DNA of 64,000 nt from Portulaca oleracea (GCA_029582165.1 CM055890.1:9427787-9491786); one strand, 5' to 3'; shown: positions 1-12,147, numbered from the stretch's first letter. Numbers and translations: made by a program. The notes: a model not told the origin generated them from the sequence alone.

Positions 1-64
1 AAAGTGACCCTGAGAAAATTTCAAGCAGAGTAATCAAATCAAAAGTTAAAAGATATATGTATAC

Positions 65-737
65 CTGAGTCATCAAAATCTTGATTATTGGAGGCAAGCA
101 AGCTGCTCTTGACAAAATCAGAATCTTCAACTCTAGCAGGAGATGTTCTTGAAGAATTACAATTTGAACCTTCCTTTCTCTTTTTTGGGGATATTCCCAT
201 TAGTTTCATCCTTAATTTACTTGGAGATATGATTCCATTCTACATCCCAAAAAGTATAAACACCCAATTAACACCAGCTTAACAAAATCAATTATGGAGT
301 GCCCCAAATCAACCCAGAAAATATAATGTTTTAGAAAGAAAAAAAAAGGGAAAAGGAGAGGGAAACACATTCTGCCTTTGCGCTAAACATAATTCAAATG
401 AGTATCATCATTAACCAATCACATGCCCTTAAATTGATGGATCTTTAATTTATTTCAAAAGAAAAAAAAAGTTTTGCAAATCAAATTAATGAGCAGCTAC
501 GAGCTTGAATATACTCCAGGAATTAATAAACAATGCAACAACGAAGATGATTTCCCCCCTCACTTGCACATTTTGTGTTTTCAAAAAACAATTTCCCCCT
601 TGACACCATTGAGAAAACCAAATAAAAAAAAAAGGCTCCAACATATTGTTGGTTTCCCACCAAAGCAGAGAAAGGATGAGATCAGGGATATGTTGAAAGG
701 TTACCTGAGGCTTGTCATTAATCCTCTCATACTCCAT
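65..737 (-). CDS. First two coding exons of a conserved plant protein of unknown function (partial)
   Basis: Exon 1 codes from the ATG at 737 to 705 (MEYERINDKPQ) and ends at a CAG|GTAACC donor. The intron is 704-240. Exon 2 is 239-65, opens after a TTTTTGGGATGTAG acceptor in phase 0 and ends at a CAG|GTATAC donor. Its peptide starts NGIISPSKLRMKLMG, then a basic PKKRK stretch that could be a nuclear localisation signal, then a Ser-rich part ending NNQDFDDS. The gene continues to the left of the window. From memory, the MEYERI...GIISPSKLRMKLMG start is shared by a small family of uncharacterised plant proteins, some loosely labelled 'DNA ligase-like' in Arabidopsis annotation; I see no ligase motif and assign no function. 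The correct phase across the intron and consensus splice sites argue for a real gene. It is the only candidate host gene in the window. Confidence 0.7.
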
Positions 738-764
738 AACTCTATCTCTTTCTTCTTCTGTAGC

Positions 765-818
<54 letters not shown>

Positions 819-893
819 TTCTGGTAGTTTGTGAAAGGTGTGAGTGGCGTATTGTATTAATAATTAGTAGTAACAGTGAAGACAAGACGAAGA

Positions 894-948
<55 letters not shown>

Positions 949-1040
949 GACCCATGAAGGAAGGAGATGGCGATGTTTTGACCGAATACATCACACTCTG
1001 ACCGCCATCCACATTATTCCTCCGTCCATTTTCCAACTTC
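738..1040 (-). promoter_or_regulatory. 5' leader and promoter-proximal DNA with two (CT)n/(GA)n microsatellites
   Basis: Directly upstream of the ATG at 737. On the gene strand it is CT-rich, typical of plant 5' UTRs. Perfect GA tracts lie at 766-814 and 897-944. A CTGCTACAG just downstream of the first tract on the gene strand could be an acceptor of a leader intron. No clear TATA box was found, so the transcription start is unknown. CT/GA tracts here are potential BPC/GAGA-factor sites; that is inference. Confidence 0.45.
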
Positions 1041-1099
1041 TTGGAGTTACTCTGCATTTGGTTTCTTTGCTTGGATTTCTTCTGCCTTTTGATTCATCA

Positions 1100-1454
1100 T
1101 CCAATATTTGACATTACTACTCTTAATGAAATTACATTTTGAGTTTATCAAGTAATCTATCCATACTTACAAAATTTTCAGACCTGTGTATCACTCTCGT
1201 GGTTAAAAATAATTGGGTAAATGTTAAATTTTTGTAATTTTTAGTAATTTTTGATAAATTTTGATAATTTTTGGTAACTTTTAGCAAATTTAGGTTATAT
1301 CAAAATTAATTTTTTTGTTTTTTATCTTTGATAATTTTTGATGAGATTTGGTAAATTTAAGTAAAAACTGGTAAATTTTGATAAACTGAATTTACTCATG
1401 AATTTGATTTACTCTTCGTAGAAATTATTATAAGGTATCAATCATTTAACAAAA
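1100..1454. other. AT-rich spacer with short degenerate TGGTAA/TTTTGATAA repeats
   Basis: No gene. 1210-1400 is a run of irregular near-repeats of the type 'taatttttggtaacttttag', like the stretches at 15240-15500 and 62400-62520. Probably degraded low-complexity repeat. Confidence 0.4.
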
Positions 1455-1984
1455 AAGATTATAGTAATATAATACAATATATTTTAAGGGTATTGGACAA
1501 TCATGCATTGTACTATATTTTTAGACTCTAATACACTATAATATGGGGTTGTGTCACGTCTGTCCAGTGAGAACGAGTTCCGTGTGATAATGATCACCAG
1601 AGATCTTCTATGTCAATCGGAGGAAAATCATTTTGTAAGTTTTTGAAATTTAACTGAATTTATATCGAGTAACCTTAAAATCTATGTATTAGACTCTAAA
1701 GTAATTTCCTCTTTCCTTTATTTTTTAAAGTGACACTTAAATCAAACACGTCAGTCTTAGGGTTACTCGACATATATTCGCTTAAAATTTAAAAAAACTT
1801 GCCAAATGATTTTTTTTTCCAGTTGACACAAAGGATTTCTAATGAGTTATCGTCACATGAACTCTTTCTCAGCGCACATGTATCACCCATCCTTATATTA
1901 CAGTATATTAGAGTCCAAAAAAATAGTATATTACGTGATTGTCGAATAAGCCCAAAGTACAATATATCATAGTCCAATAATCTT
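1455..1984. mobile_element. Foldback element with about 240-bp imperfect inverted arms
   Basis: The left arm (about 1455-1700) and the reverse complement of the right arm (about 1745-1984) align along their whole length. Matching blocks include GACTCTAATACACTATAATAT against GACTCTAATATACTGTAATAT, TCGAGTAACC in both arms, and the AAGATTAT edge. No protein-coding capacity. The size and long arms fit a MITE or foldback of Mutator type, but I found no clean target duplication, so the superfamily is open. Confidence 0.65.
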
Positions 1985-2027
1985 AACATAAACTATTTAA
2001 AGAGAACAACATGATGAAATATGGACG

Positions 2028-2256
2028 AAATCCGACGAAATCCCATAAAAATTACACATAATATCCTCATAAAAATACATCTAATACTCCCATTAAAATA
2101 TCCATAGTACCATCATTAATTTTTAGAGAGCACATATGAAAAGAATATTCAGCAACCAAAAAGAAATAGACGACTCTTAAAAAATAAGGGTATTTTTATG
2201 AGGGTATTATGAGAATTTATATGGGGTCATGTTGGATTATGTCAAGGTCTTATCGG
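2028..2256. mobile_element. Small foldback element
   Basis: About 60 bp at 2028-2088 (atcctcataaaaataca) is the inverted, diverged copy of about 2185-2256 (tatttttatgagggtatta). The spacer is about 95 bp. Non-coding. Confidence 0.5.
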
Positions 2257-2639
2257 ATTGTGCCATCGAAATAATTTTTACTAGATATCCTTAGCCAATT
2301 TTTTCTCACTAAACCAAAAAAGTTAAAACATTGGGAAAAAAAAAATTAAATGCACTATTAACTAGAAATTTAGATTCGACTCTAGTATTCCAGTTAGGTT
2401 TGTCAAATTGATCCATATTGAAGTTTAGACCAAAATTTTGTGCTTGATACCATTTTCTTAATCTCGATTTTAACTCATACTATTTGGGTTATAATTGAGT
2501 TCAAATAATAAAAGTAAAAAAAAAAAAAAGAAAAGAAACATAATGCTCAATTTTTTGTTAAAATTGGCCAGAGTCGAAACAATTAGTGTACCCGATTGCT
2601 TTTCACATCTAGCACAACTTTAATACGAGTATTGTTAGC

Positions 2640-3850
2640 TTTAACTATTATACATAAGCTAGTGATTCACTAAATGGATGTCAAGATAATATTCCTAAAT
2701 GGTGAACTCGAAGAGAAGGTATTTATGGAACAACACGAAGGGTTTGTTGTTGAAGGATAAGAAAAGAAAGTTTGTAAACTTATAAGATCATTGTATGGGC
2801 TTAAGCATGCTCCTAAGTAATAGCATTAAAATTAAGATGAGGTAGTGATTTTAAATGGCTACAAGATCAATGAATTTGACAAGTACATATACTCTAAATT
2901 TGATAGTGATAAATGGGTGATTGTATGTCTTTACACCAATGACATGTTAATGTTTGTAATCGACATGGAACAAGTTAAGAAAACCAAGGAATTATTATCC
3001 GCTAAGTTCTCAATGAAGGATATGGGTGAATTGAGATGTGATTCTTGGTATAAAAATCATTAGAAATTATTTTATAAGTATATCTTAAGAGCATTACACT
3101 GAGAAAATTTTTAAAAAGTTCGAAGGTAAGAACATTGCTCTGATGAATACAACATTGGATCCAAGTATGAAATTGGAAAAGAGCGTAAGTTCTCCAATTG
3201 ATCAACTTCACTATGCAAAGGTGATGGATAGTCTCATGTATGCTATGACAGGTACGAGGTCTCATCTCTTATGCAGTCGACAAGTTAAGTTGATACACAA
3301 GTTAGCGTTGAAGTATATAACTAGGAGTCTAGGACTAAGAACTACCATTTTGCTATAAGGGAGAACGTTATGTTTTAGAAGGTTATTCGATGCAAGTTCG
3401 ATAAGCGAGAGAGAAGCTTATTCTTCTACCTCGGGATGGTTGTTCCTATTATAGGCAAAGCAGTTTCTTAGGGTTCAAAGAAACAATCTTGTATTGTGGA
3501 CTCCACCGTGGCTTTGAAAATTGCGGCATTGCTTTCTACATGCAAAGATTTGAAATAGATTAGGAACTTATTATGTGAGACACCAATGTGGTACAAGTCA
3601 ATGACAACCATCATGGTTTATTGTGAAAGTAATACTATTCTAGCAATGATACATATTCATATATACAATGATAAGTCAGGGCGCATTGGGTTAAGTTATG
3701 CATATGTACCTTAGTTGTTTAAGGCTTGAAGTAATAACTTTGAGCTTTGTCAATGTAAAGGAAAATTTAGGCGATCCATTAACTAAAAGGTTATCTAAAG
3801 TCAAGTCTAAACATCTACTACTTATAACCAAGACTCCACTTTACAATTGA
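2640..3850 (+). pseudogene. Ty1/copia pol remnant: C-terminal reverse transcriptase and RNase H
   Basis: Degraded copia polyprotein read across frames. Near 2680 it starts with a DVK..FLNGELEE block, then MEQ.EGFVV, then KLIRSLYGLKHAPK. YTNDMLMF (about 2934) stands where copia RTs have YVDDML, so the catalytic YVDD is lost. KFSMKDMGEL follows. RNase H is represented by SKKQSCIVDSTVAL-like residues near 3475 and a GDPLTKRLSKVK block near 3772. Many stops and frameshifts. It begins at the same RT position where the copia piece at 5480-8551 is close to ending, so the two may be halves of one or two elements. Confidence 0.8.
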
Positions 3851-5480
3851 TATAACGCCAACTTTAAAGTTCAAATGAGCATGGAGTTATCCTTGTATTA
3901 AGAAGCATCAATCTAAGTCATCCCAAGGTAAATGATGCTTGGATTTCTTTAATCTCAAGAGGTTGAACATTTCAACTTTTAATAGACATTGTGGGAGCTG
4001 AGTTATAGAGGCAATATTTCCAAAGTTTACCTATGTAAGTGTTATGTGTGGTCACTAAAAGTAACTTAGTGTGAAAGTTTCGAAACACTATTTAGGGATA
4101 AGAACACAAAGTCGGATAATAGTGTCGGGTATTAAATACTAAGGAGTGGAAGTTGAACGTATGTTATGGACATGGTTAATCAAAATGGACATAAAGTTCA
4201 AAGAATTGTCAGCTTTATACTTCAAGTTAATTATAGTCTATAAAGGCTAAATGGAAGTTCAAGGAGAAATATAATTGCATTAAGCATACACTTTCTATGT
4301 TTCTTGGTGACTACAAGTTAAAGCTCATTCAGATGGCGAGGGTGTCAACCCATAAGCAAGTTTCAAGACTATCTCAAGGGTATTCTACATACCTCAAAGC
4401 AGTGGCGAATTGTTGATATTATCTTAAGAGATTTAGAGTGTGCTAAGTATGTTGGCAGTATATAAGCTATGTTATCAACATGAGTGTTAACACACTCATG
4501 TTGGTAATGAGCACAACTTTAGGACAAACCGGAGTTATGTTGGCGCCCCGGCGGTCCAACGACTCAGAAAAGGAAGAGCAAGCTCAACACAACTTGTGTG
4601 ATCCTAACATGAGCCATGTTAGCCCTGACACAGGCGATGTCAATCAAACAACAGTCATGTCAGCTCTCGATATGTATTTGATGCCTTCCAATGGCAAGAC
4701 TATCATGATACTTAATATATAATCATGTTTATTTATGTGATCTTCCCCAGTAGCTATATTACTAGTATAACATGTGATCAAATATTAGGTCATTGTCTTA
4801 ATCCTCATTAAGGACCTTCTTAAAGGTTATTGACCATCCCCAGATGGTGCCCTCTATATCTAGAGATGATTCTCAAGCCAGTTGCATCATCCTCTCATGT
4901 AACCACACATCTTCTCTCTTGTTTGGATTGCAACAACATTGAGTGATCTTGGGAAGGTTCAACCTTAGTGTGAGAAACAAGTCTTTTTTGAGACTAAGTT
5001 TATCTCTTTGAACATTAAAATATAGTCAATAGTTCTTAAGGAAAGTGTGTTCGTCCACGACCTTAGTCTTGTCTAAGTGAACAATTTAATTGGTATTATA
5101 CAATCTTAAACACCCTTCCTACAACACTCTAAAGAACTACTTAGAATAGCCACACTACGTGACATGATTAGCAGCTTCCGAAAGCTAGATTGGCTTAAAG
5201 AGTGGTCTTTAAGCGTTAGAAAAGCAAGGTGCATTTCTTGCTTATTACTCTTAATGCCATCTATGTTCTCAATATTGACATTCCATTCAAGCGTCCAAGC
5301 ATCATCAACCTGAAAATCCTCCAAGGATGGTGACAAGAGTAAAGATGATGGTGGAGAGAAGTCAATGAAAGATGTTGAAGTAACAAAGGAAAGGCTAAAG
5401 ATGGAGAATGATGACTTCAGTTATAGAGGTTGCATTCTCAATGGATGACAAACGCTCTGTTTGATGTCTATCAACATTGG
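3851..5480. other. Probable copia LTR and leader DNA, not delimited
   Basis: No protein similarity seen. A purine-rich GTGGGAGCTGAG near 3988 follows the end of the copia RNase H and could be a polypurine tract or LTR start. The stretch would then hold copia LTR sequence and the leader of the next copia piece. I could not pair LTR ends or find a PBS. Confidence 0.3.
4476..4503. repeat. Perfect 12-bp inverted repeat with a TAAC loop
   Basis: CAACATGAGTGT - TAAC - ACACTCATGTTG is a perfect hairpin inside the putative copia LTR/leader stretch. It lacks a T-run, so it is not a typical terminator. Function unknown. Confidence 0.85.
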
Positions 5481-8400
5481 GAGATGACCATGAAGCTTTA
5501 GAAGATGCTTGAAGCCAAGTACAGAATGCCTTAAGCAAAAACGCTTAGCTAGTAGGTCAATTTATGAAGTTTAATATGGACTACAATAAAAAAATCTTAT
5601 ATCAATTTCAAGCCGCATGACCTAAACATGGATGACACCATAGTCATTTCTTCTATTATTGATAAATGAAACTTCCCTCCACATGGAATGAAACCAAAAG
5701 GACTGTAATGTATAGGAAAGAGGCTATGTCACTTGAAGTTTCTCTAACCATCGTCGATTGAAGAGTAGTTATGTCTAAAAAAGGAATCTAAAGAGCATGT
5801 CTCCCAGGTTTTATGGTGTAAGACACCAAGTGTATAAAAATAAGAAAAAAGCTCATGTCAAACAAAGTAGCAAGGCAGTTCAAAAACCTAAGCAACTTTG
5901 TCTAGAATGTGCAAATTGGGCCACACTAAGAGGGGGGGTGATATCAATGGAAAAAGAGGAATGATCTATTGAACAATTATACTTAATTCAAGTCTTAATC
6001 TAAAGGCAAGGATAAGGAACCTAATTCCTTTGTTGCCATGATAGCGTGATCTCCATTGGTACTGATGATTGGTTCATATATTCTGGTGCTTTATGATCAA
6101 GACATGTTTGCATTGACAAGACTCTATTCAAGATTCTCAAACTGGTGGATGATGAAGTGAAGCTCTACATGGACAACAATTAGTTGGTTCAAGTTGAAGG
6201 CGTTGGGAAATTAGAACTTGTTCACTTCCGAAAAAATTGTACTTTTAAATGATGTGTATTTAGCTCCGAAAGTTTGTAAGAATCTTGTATCCTATTTTCT
6301 TCTTAGCAAGTTTGACTTTCTACAAGTGTACAACGGAGACAATTATGTATTTTCCAAAGGTGAAGCTTTTGTAGGGAAGAGTTGTACTTATGGCGAAATG
6401 TTTAAGTTGAATGCTAACAAGTAAAAAGAATTGCATGATTTTTGCTTATGTGCATGTGTCAAGTATGAATGTTTCTTACCTTTAGCAAGCTCGATTAGGA
6501 CATGTGAACTTTAATCAGTTGAAAGAAATGTCAAATATTGAGTCGATTCCTAATTTGAATGATGATATAAAGAAGTACGTGTAAGACATGCATATTAAAT
6601 TAAAATCACCAAAAGTTCATTTTCAATGTTAAAAGGGATATCTAAATTTTGTGATTTGATCGATTCTAGTGGTTTAGGTGATTATCATTCCAAACCTTCT
6701 ATGGGTGCTAAGAAGTATTATGTGGCATTCATTGATGATTATTTATATTTTTTCAAGTTTATCTTTTGCATTCTAAAGATGAAGTAATAGAAAAGTTTAA
6801 AATTTACAAACTAAAAATGAATTGCAATGTGAGACCTTTATTAAGACTTTATGATCCGATAAGGGAGGAGAGATATGAACCAAAATATTTTTTCAAGAAC
6901 CGAGGATAGTGCATCAGTGCATGTGACAACTGCTCCTTACTCACCACAACAAAATGGATTGCGGAGAAGAAAATTAAAAGTTTAAAAGAAATGGCATATT
7001 CTATATTAACTTTCAGGGTGAAAGCATTTTAATTGCTTGTTACATTCTTAATAGAGTTCCATTCAAAGAGAATTATAGTATCCAATGTGACTTTTAAAAC
7101 AAAAGGAAACCAAACTTAAAGTATTTTAAAGTTTGAGGGTGTAAAGCCACTATAAGTGTCCCAAAACCGAAGAAAAAAAATAAAGCCAGATGAAAGAGGA
7201 ATTGAATGCATCTTTATAGGCTATGCTCAAGATAGCAAAGTTTATAGGTTTTTGGTCATTGAACAAAGTGAGTACATAATGGTGAATACTATTATGAAAT
7301 CAATATATGCAATCTTTGATGAGACAAGGTTCTCTTCAAGACCTAATATATGAATCAAAACATTGTTTCACAAGTGAGCTCATAATTTTAATCATAAGGA
7401 TGCACCCATACAAGATGATTTTCCAAGCTACAATGTGAATAGTCATGAGAAAGATGAAAGCAATGAGCTTAGGAGTAAAAGAGCAAGGGAACCAAATGAT
7501 TTTTGGTTCGTACTTCTACATGTATTTAGTATAAGTTACAAGGAAGTTAGTTGAAAAGAAACCAAAAGGTACTTCTGTACACTCGTTCTCATGATAAAAT
7601 GTTTCTATCTCAAAAGCTTTCTCGTTAGAGACTAGGTATATCTCTAAAAGAAAGAGTGGGAGAGATTTAATGAACTTATTGAAGTTTATGAGTCACAAAC
7701 TACTTCTCCCCTTCCTATCCATAACACCCTACTATTCTCACTCAAAACACTTCCTGAAAGTCCGTAAGTGTGAGTTGAGGTTCAAGTAGTTGTGGTTAAG
7801 ATGGATGAGGGTCAAAAGTGTTGAGGACCAGACTCAAGGAGTTGAGGGTTGATTGGATGCAGAACTTGTGGAAGAACCTTTTGGTAAGTTGGGTAGATAG
7901 GTATGCCAGCTTGAGAGATGTGGTTATCTAGTTGCTAATACATGTGTATTACTTATGGAAGTAACAAGTCTACCACCTACGAGCGAACTTTGAAAGATCA
8001 GATTTTGTAAAATGGCTTAGAGTCATGAAATCCAAAATGGACTCCATGAACTTACCTGAATGTTTTTGCTAATATCAGGTTCAAGTATATCTTTACAGTA
8101 AAGATTGACATGGATAGTAAACTTGAGGTTTACAATGCTCGACTGGTTGCTAAAGAATCGGGTTCATAGTTGTGATTATGAAGAGACTTGTTCACTAGTG
8201 GCAATGCATAGGTCCATGAGGATACTCCTAACCATAGTGCATGGTATGAACATGAGATGGTGATTAGACGTCAAAACTGGTTTCCTAGATTGGTCCTAGA
8301 AATGGTTGGTGTTTGTGACACAACCTTAAGGTTTTGAAGTTCCAAAATGTGTTGGGAAGGGTCCTTAAGCTGCATGAAGGCCTCTGTCGCCTTTCGCAGG

Positions 8401-8551
8401 CTTATTGGAGTTGGGATCAATAAATAGATCAAGTGATCAAAGAGTTGGATCTTCTAAAGAATCTAGAAAGTTCTTGCAGTTGCAAGAAATTTAGTGGAAG
8501 TTGAGTTATCTTTATGGTCCAGTATGTGGTTGACATAGTCTAAGTTGGAAA
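5480..8551 (+). pseudogene. Ty1/copia remnant: gag, protease, integrase and N-terminal reverse transcriptase
   Basis: Read in order across broken frames. A gag-like part (about 5500-5900) includes a residual zinc knuckle (CLECANW). The protease region near 6065 has WFIYSG where copia has W..DSGA, then VLLNDVYLAPKVCKNLVS near 6240. The pre-integrase motif ARLGHVNFNQL is near 6490. The integrase core has YYVAFIDDY (about 6717) and TTAPYSPQQNG (about 6928), then GIECIFIGYAQDS near 7200. RT starts with ARLVAKE (about 8134) and LDVKTGFL (about 8266) and ends at YVVDIV, a decayed YVDDI, near 8523. Multiple stops and frameshifts. The right end abuts the gypsy gag fragment near 8551. Confidence 0.8.
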
Positions 8552-9668
8552 TAACATTTCCTTTGCAAATTCTTGTGAAACGCTTTGTAGTTGATCCTTT
8601 GGCACATTTGTGATATTCAAGGCCCTTTCTACCACAAGTAGTTCTCCTTCATCTGGCCCTTCCACATATTCTTCTACTACATCTTCCTCTTCTTTGGCAC
8701 CAACCCCAACTTCCTCTTCTTCCTCATACTCCGGCTCTACATATAAAGCACTTTGGTATTCCACCAAAGACACTACTCGCTTGTTTGGACATTCCGAAGC
8801 ATAATGTCCCAACCCTTGGCATCGAAAACACCTTCTTGATGCTATGGGTTTGGTCACCAGTCGTGAGGTTTAGGGATGGATGGGGCTGATTTTGTGGAGT
8901 TTTTGTGGGAATGTGTTTCGTGGATGGTGGAGGGTTTGGATGGGACGTAGGGTGGGGCGTTTTTTGTGGAGTTTGGTATTGGCTTGAGACTTCTTTCCCC
9001 TTATTTCTCCTTTTTTCAACTTTAAGGGACAAGGAGCTCAATTCATCCAAAGTTTTGTATGGTTGTAATTCCACAACGTGTCTAATCCCATCATTAAGAC
9101 CAAAAAGATAACGTACCAAAGTTTGTGGCTCGTCCTCCTTAAGATCACACCTCCAAAGTAGATGCTCAAATTCCTTTGTGTACTCCTCCACGCTTCTTCC
9201 TCCTTGAACCAATCTTTGCAATTTGTAGTAGTTGTCACGTAGGTAGCTAGATGGTAGGAACTTTTCTTGGAGCTTTCTTTTCATCTTATCCCACGTACGC
9301 ACCTTATCTTTCCCCTTTGCTTGCCGCTTCTTTTGCAAGTTTGTCCACCAAATGCTTGCATGCTTTCGTAGCTTTAGGGCAACATACTTGACCTTCTTAT
9401 CATCTTCCACATCTTTGAGATCAAAGACCCTTTCCACGGTTTGTATCCAATCCAAGTAAACTTCCGGATCAAGATCACCAACAAATTCGGGGATCTCCAC
9501 TTTGAAGTCGAACCTTTCCTCCTTTGGACGTCCATGCGTCCTTCTTGGAACGTCCTCTTCTCCTTCTCCACTTGATGATTTACTTGATACTTCCTCAAGA
9601 TTCTCCCTATCTTGAAGGCGCATGTAGTATGCTACTTGCTTGTTGAGATACTTGATTCTTTGTTTCAT
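8540..9668 (-). pseudogene. Ty3/gypsy (chromovirus-like) gag, 3'-truncated element
   Basis: Two overlapping frames make one gag. The N-terminal frame (9668-8724) has the Retrotrans_gag core: IPEFVGDLDPEVYLDWI, KHASIWWTNL, RTWDKMKRKL, FLPSSY, VEEYTKEFEHLLWRCD and YLFGLNDGIR. The C-terminal frame (8857-8540) has one CCHC knuckle, CFRCQGLGHYASEC, then an acidic linker. The core resembles chromovirus gag from memory. An upstream ATG (MASASSPTKSS, about 9728) is in another frame, so the true N-terminus may be lost to a frameshift. No pol follows: the element breaks into copia DNA near 8551. Its PBS and 5' LTR are intact to the right. Confidence 0.85.
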
Positions 9669-10002
9669 CTTCTCAACATTTTAGGGGACGATGGAGAGGA
9701 CTTTGTAGGAGAGCTTGCACTCGCCATTGGAACCTATCTTGATTCACAAAGATCACAAGAAACTCATGGAAGGAAGGTTAGGTGATGGGGCGTGTGTATG
9801 GGACGGATTTGGTTTTGGGTTCTTTGTGGAGCTGGGGTTCTTTATGAGTTCTTGATGGGTTCTTGATGAGTTCTTGGAAGAACTATCAAGGGGCGTGTGA
9901 TGGAGAGATGATGAAATTTTGTGATGGGAAACGTATGGTGGGAAACGTGTGGAGAAAAGATTGTAAAGATTGTTTCAAGAACTAAGAGATTCAAACTCCT
10001 TA

Positions 10003-10014
10003 GCTCTGATACCA
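10003..10014 (-). other. Primer-binding site, initiator tRNA-Met type
   Basis: The minus strand reads TGGTATCAGAGC three bases inside the LTR end. This is the standard PBS matching the 3' end of plant initiator tRNA-Met. It fixes element polarity (minus) and the inner LTR edge. The 334 bp between it and gag is untranslated leader. Confidence 0.9.
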
Positions 10015-10017
10015 ATT

Positions 10018-10996
10018 TGATGCATAATGAGACCAAGGGATGATCTCATTACACAATATCTAAGGATCTTTAAAAGCGAAGATAAGAATCCTCTATCTCA
10101 TAGTTCCAAAACCAAAATGGCATAGAAATGGATGAAAAGAACTATGAAAGAAAGTTACCAAACAATTGGAAACAATGAACAAAATGAATGATGAGCGAAC
10201 GAACAATGGATGGACGAATGTCAAGTGATGAACGCGTTGATGACGAACAAGTGCTTGGGCGTGTAGAATGAAGATCACACGTTTCTTGATGAATGCTTGA
10301 TGAATTCTTGTTGAATTCTTGATGAAGCACTCGAAAATGGATGATAATGGACGATTGGTAGATGGATAGTTGATGGCTTTTGAAGATTCTTTGAAGGATA
10401 CAGATTCACCACCTCCAAGAATACTCCAATTCCTTCCTTTCACCACTAAGGATGCCAACCTTAGCTAGAAGAAGGGGATATTTCGAATCCCACAAAGAGA
10501 GACGAAAACACCTAGCACAAATGCTAGAGAGAACACATCATGTGTTTGAAAAATTCAATGTGAATGACTTGAATGAATTTAATGAATTACAAGCACCTAG
10601 GAGGGTTTATTTATAGTTACAACCCACCACTTAGGCGTCACCTAGCTTCAAGAAAAGACCCCTTAAGGGCTTACATCATTCATCCTAATGCTTACATCAT
10701 AAAGAAAACAATATACTAAACTATATTACAAATATGAATAACTCCTTGGATTCTCATCCAAATTCAAAGATTCTTGAACCATATGAAAGCTCTTGGAATG
10801 TAGAATAATCCCTTCTAGGATGACTTCTATGATAGCTTCACGGTCCTTGAATTAAGGAGCAAAAGTATACGTCCGCATGAGTTGATCCCTTCCAAGTAGA
10901 GAGATAAAAGAGAGACTTGAACTCTTCTACCTTCTAGGTGAGTATTAGATGTCTCCATGGTTGACCTTGATGCATAAGGCCATCAATTATGCATCA
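10018..10996 (-). repeat. 5' LTR (979 bp) of the truncated gypsy element
   Basis: Bounded by TGATGCAT at 10018 and ATGCATCA at 10989-10996, an 8-bp perfect terminal inverted repeat with TG/CA ends, and adjacent to the PBS. On the minus strand a TATA box, CTATAAATAAACC, lies near 10618-10606. Open frames inside it are not genes. The other LTR is missing, so no target duplication can be checked. Confidence 0.85.
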
Positions 10997-11600
10997 TTTA
11001 TAGTGTGTAATTTCAGTTTTAGGTTTTAATACAGTCGTTTAATCTGCGTGTATTGTATGTCATGGTAATTTGGCAATGAGCAGCGGTTTGAGCACAGATT
11101 GGTTTTAGATTCTCGACAACAGAACGACAGTTTGAGTCTTGAATTGGATTGCGTAGATTGAATAGGTTTAGAAAATAGTTAGACATAATGATTCTTGCCT
11201 AGGGTCGTGTTATAATAAGTTCTTTATCTTTGATTAGATTAAATAGTTAGAAATAATGATAGTTTAATCACTGTAACTCACCTAGGATCAAAAGATCGAA
11301 GTGATAAGGTTTAGAAAGATTATAGACCCCGACACTACTAAAATTACCTAGAATTAGAATCATCGCTTAATTGATTAAGTTACTAGAGTGGACTCCCCTG
11401 AACATCTTTAACCACTTGGTTAAATTCTTTAATTTTCTGCTTCCTTAGTTAATTATCTGAATCGTTACCATAACCTTTTGATCGCCCTAGCATCCTTTGT
11501 AGTGAACTAGTTTAGTGCGTAGTTGAACACAAGTCCCTGAGAGAGAACGATATTTTTATTACTACACAGACACGAATACTTGCGGTACACAGACACCTTA
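10997..11600 (+). repeat. Possible remnant of another LTR
   Basis: The stretch ends with GTCCCTGAGAGAGAACGATA...TACTACACAG...CTTGCGG (11541-11585), which resembles the 3' end of many plant gypsy LTRs. Its left part would have been cut by the gypsy insertion. No PBS was identified after it. Weak call. Confidence 0.25.
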
Positions 11601-12110
11601 TATTGTTTAGGTCTGTCAGATTATGAGGGTGATTCCTCGAGGTCCTATAGTAGGAAAGATCGACCGTATATGATACGGACCACATACTCTTCCGGTCTCG
11701 ATTGGATCGAGATTGAGCGGTCTAGCATCTGGTGTCTCAAGTGCTGCGTGGACTATTGTGGAGGTCTCCTATTTTGGAGACTTCCCACTCGGAGTCCCGG
11801 AGTGACACATTCAATAGTTGAAGAGACACGTTCAGGTAAATAGCTCAGCCTCTACTATCTGTTTCTTTCCTGTTATTTATTGTTTAGGGTTAGGGTAGAT
11901 TAAGTGCCTAAGTGTTAGGACTTCTTTCGCCCCTAGTCGGGTGGACCCAATTAGATTGGGCCGACCACCCTTTAAGGCTCAGATTGGATTTAGGCCTAAG
12001 GGAACCCCTATTAACCGATCATATATCGGGTGGTTTTTTTCATGGTTGTCCTAAACGATGGGAGGTAATTTAGATAGATGGGGCTAAGGATTTAATTGCC
12101 AGTCTACAAA
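11601..12110. other. No identifiable feature
   Basis: An 87-codon open frame (11580-11843) has no recognisable domain and unremarkable composition. Short GGGTTAGGGT-type text near 11886 is too short to be telomeric. Confidence 0.4.
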
Positions 12111-12112
12111 GC

Positions 12113-12141
<29 letters not shown>
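12113..12141. repeat. (CT)n microsatellite
   Basis: About 14 CT units directly abutting the poly(A) end (T-run on the plus strand) of the LINE remnant to the right. Confidence 0.95.

Positions 12142-12142
<1 letters not shown>

Positions 12143-12147
<5 letters not shown>

Noticed and set aside
10093..10458. 121-codon frame in the gypsy LTR
   Set aside because: Lies wholly inside the LTR; no domain; composition follows the LTR repeats.
11580..11843. 87-codon frame with mixed composition
   Set aside because: No motif, no gene context, and directly follows LTR-like DNA.
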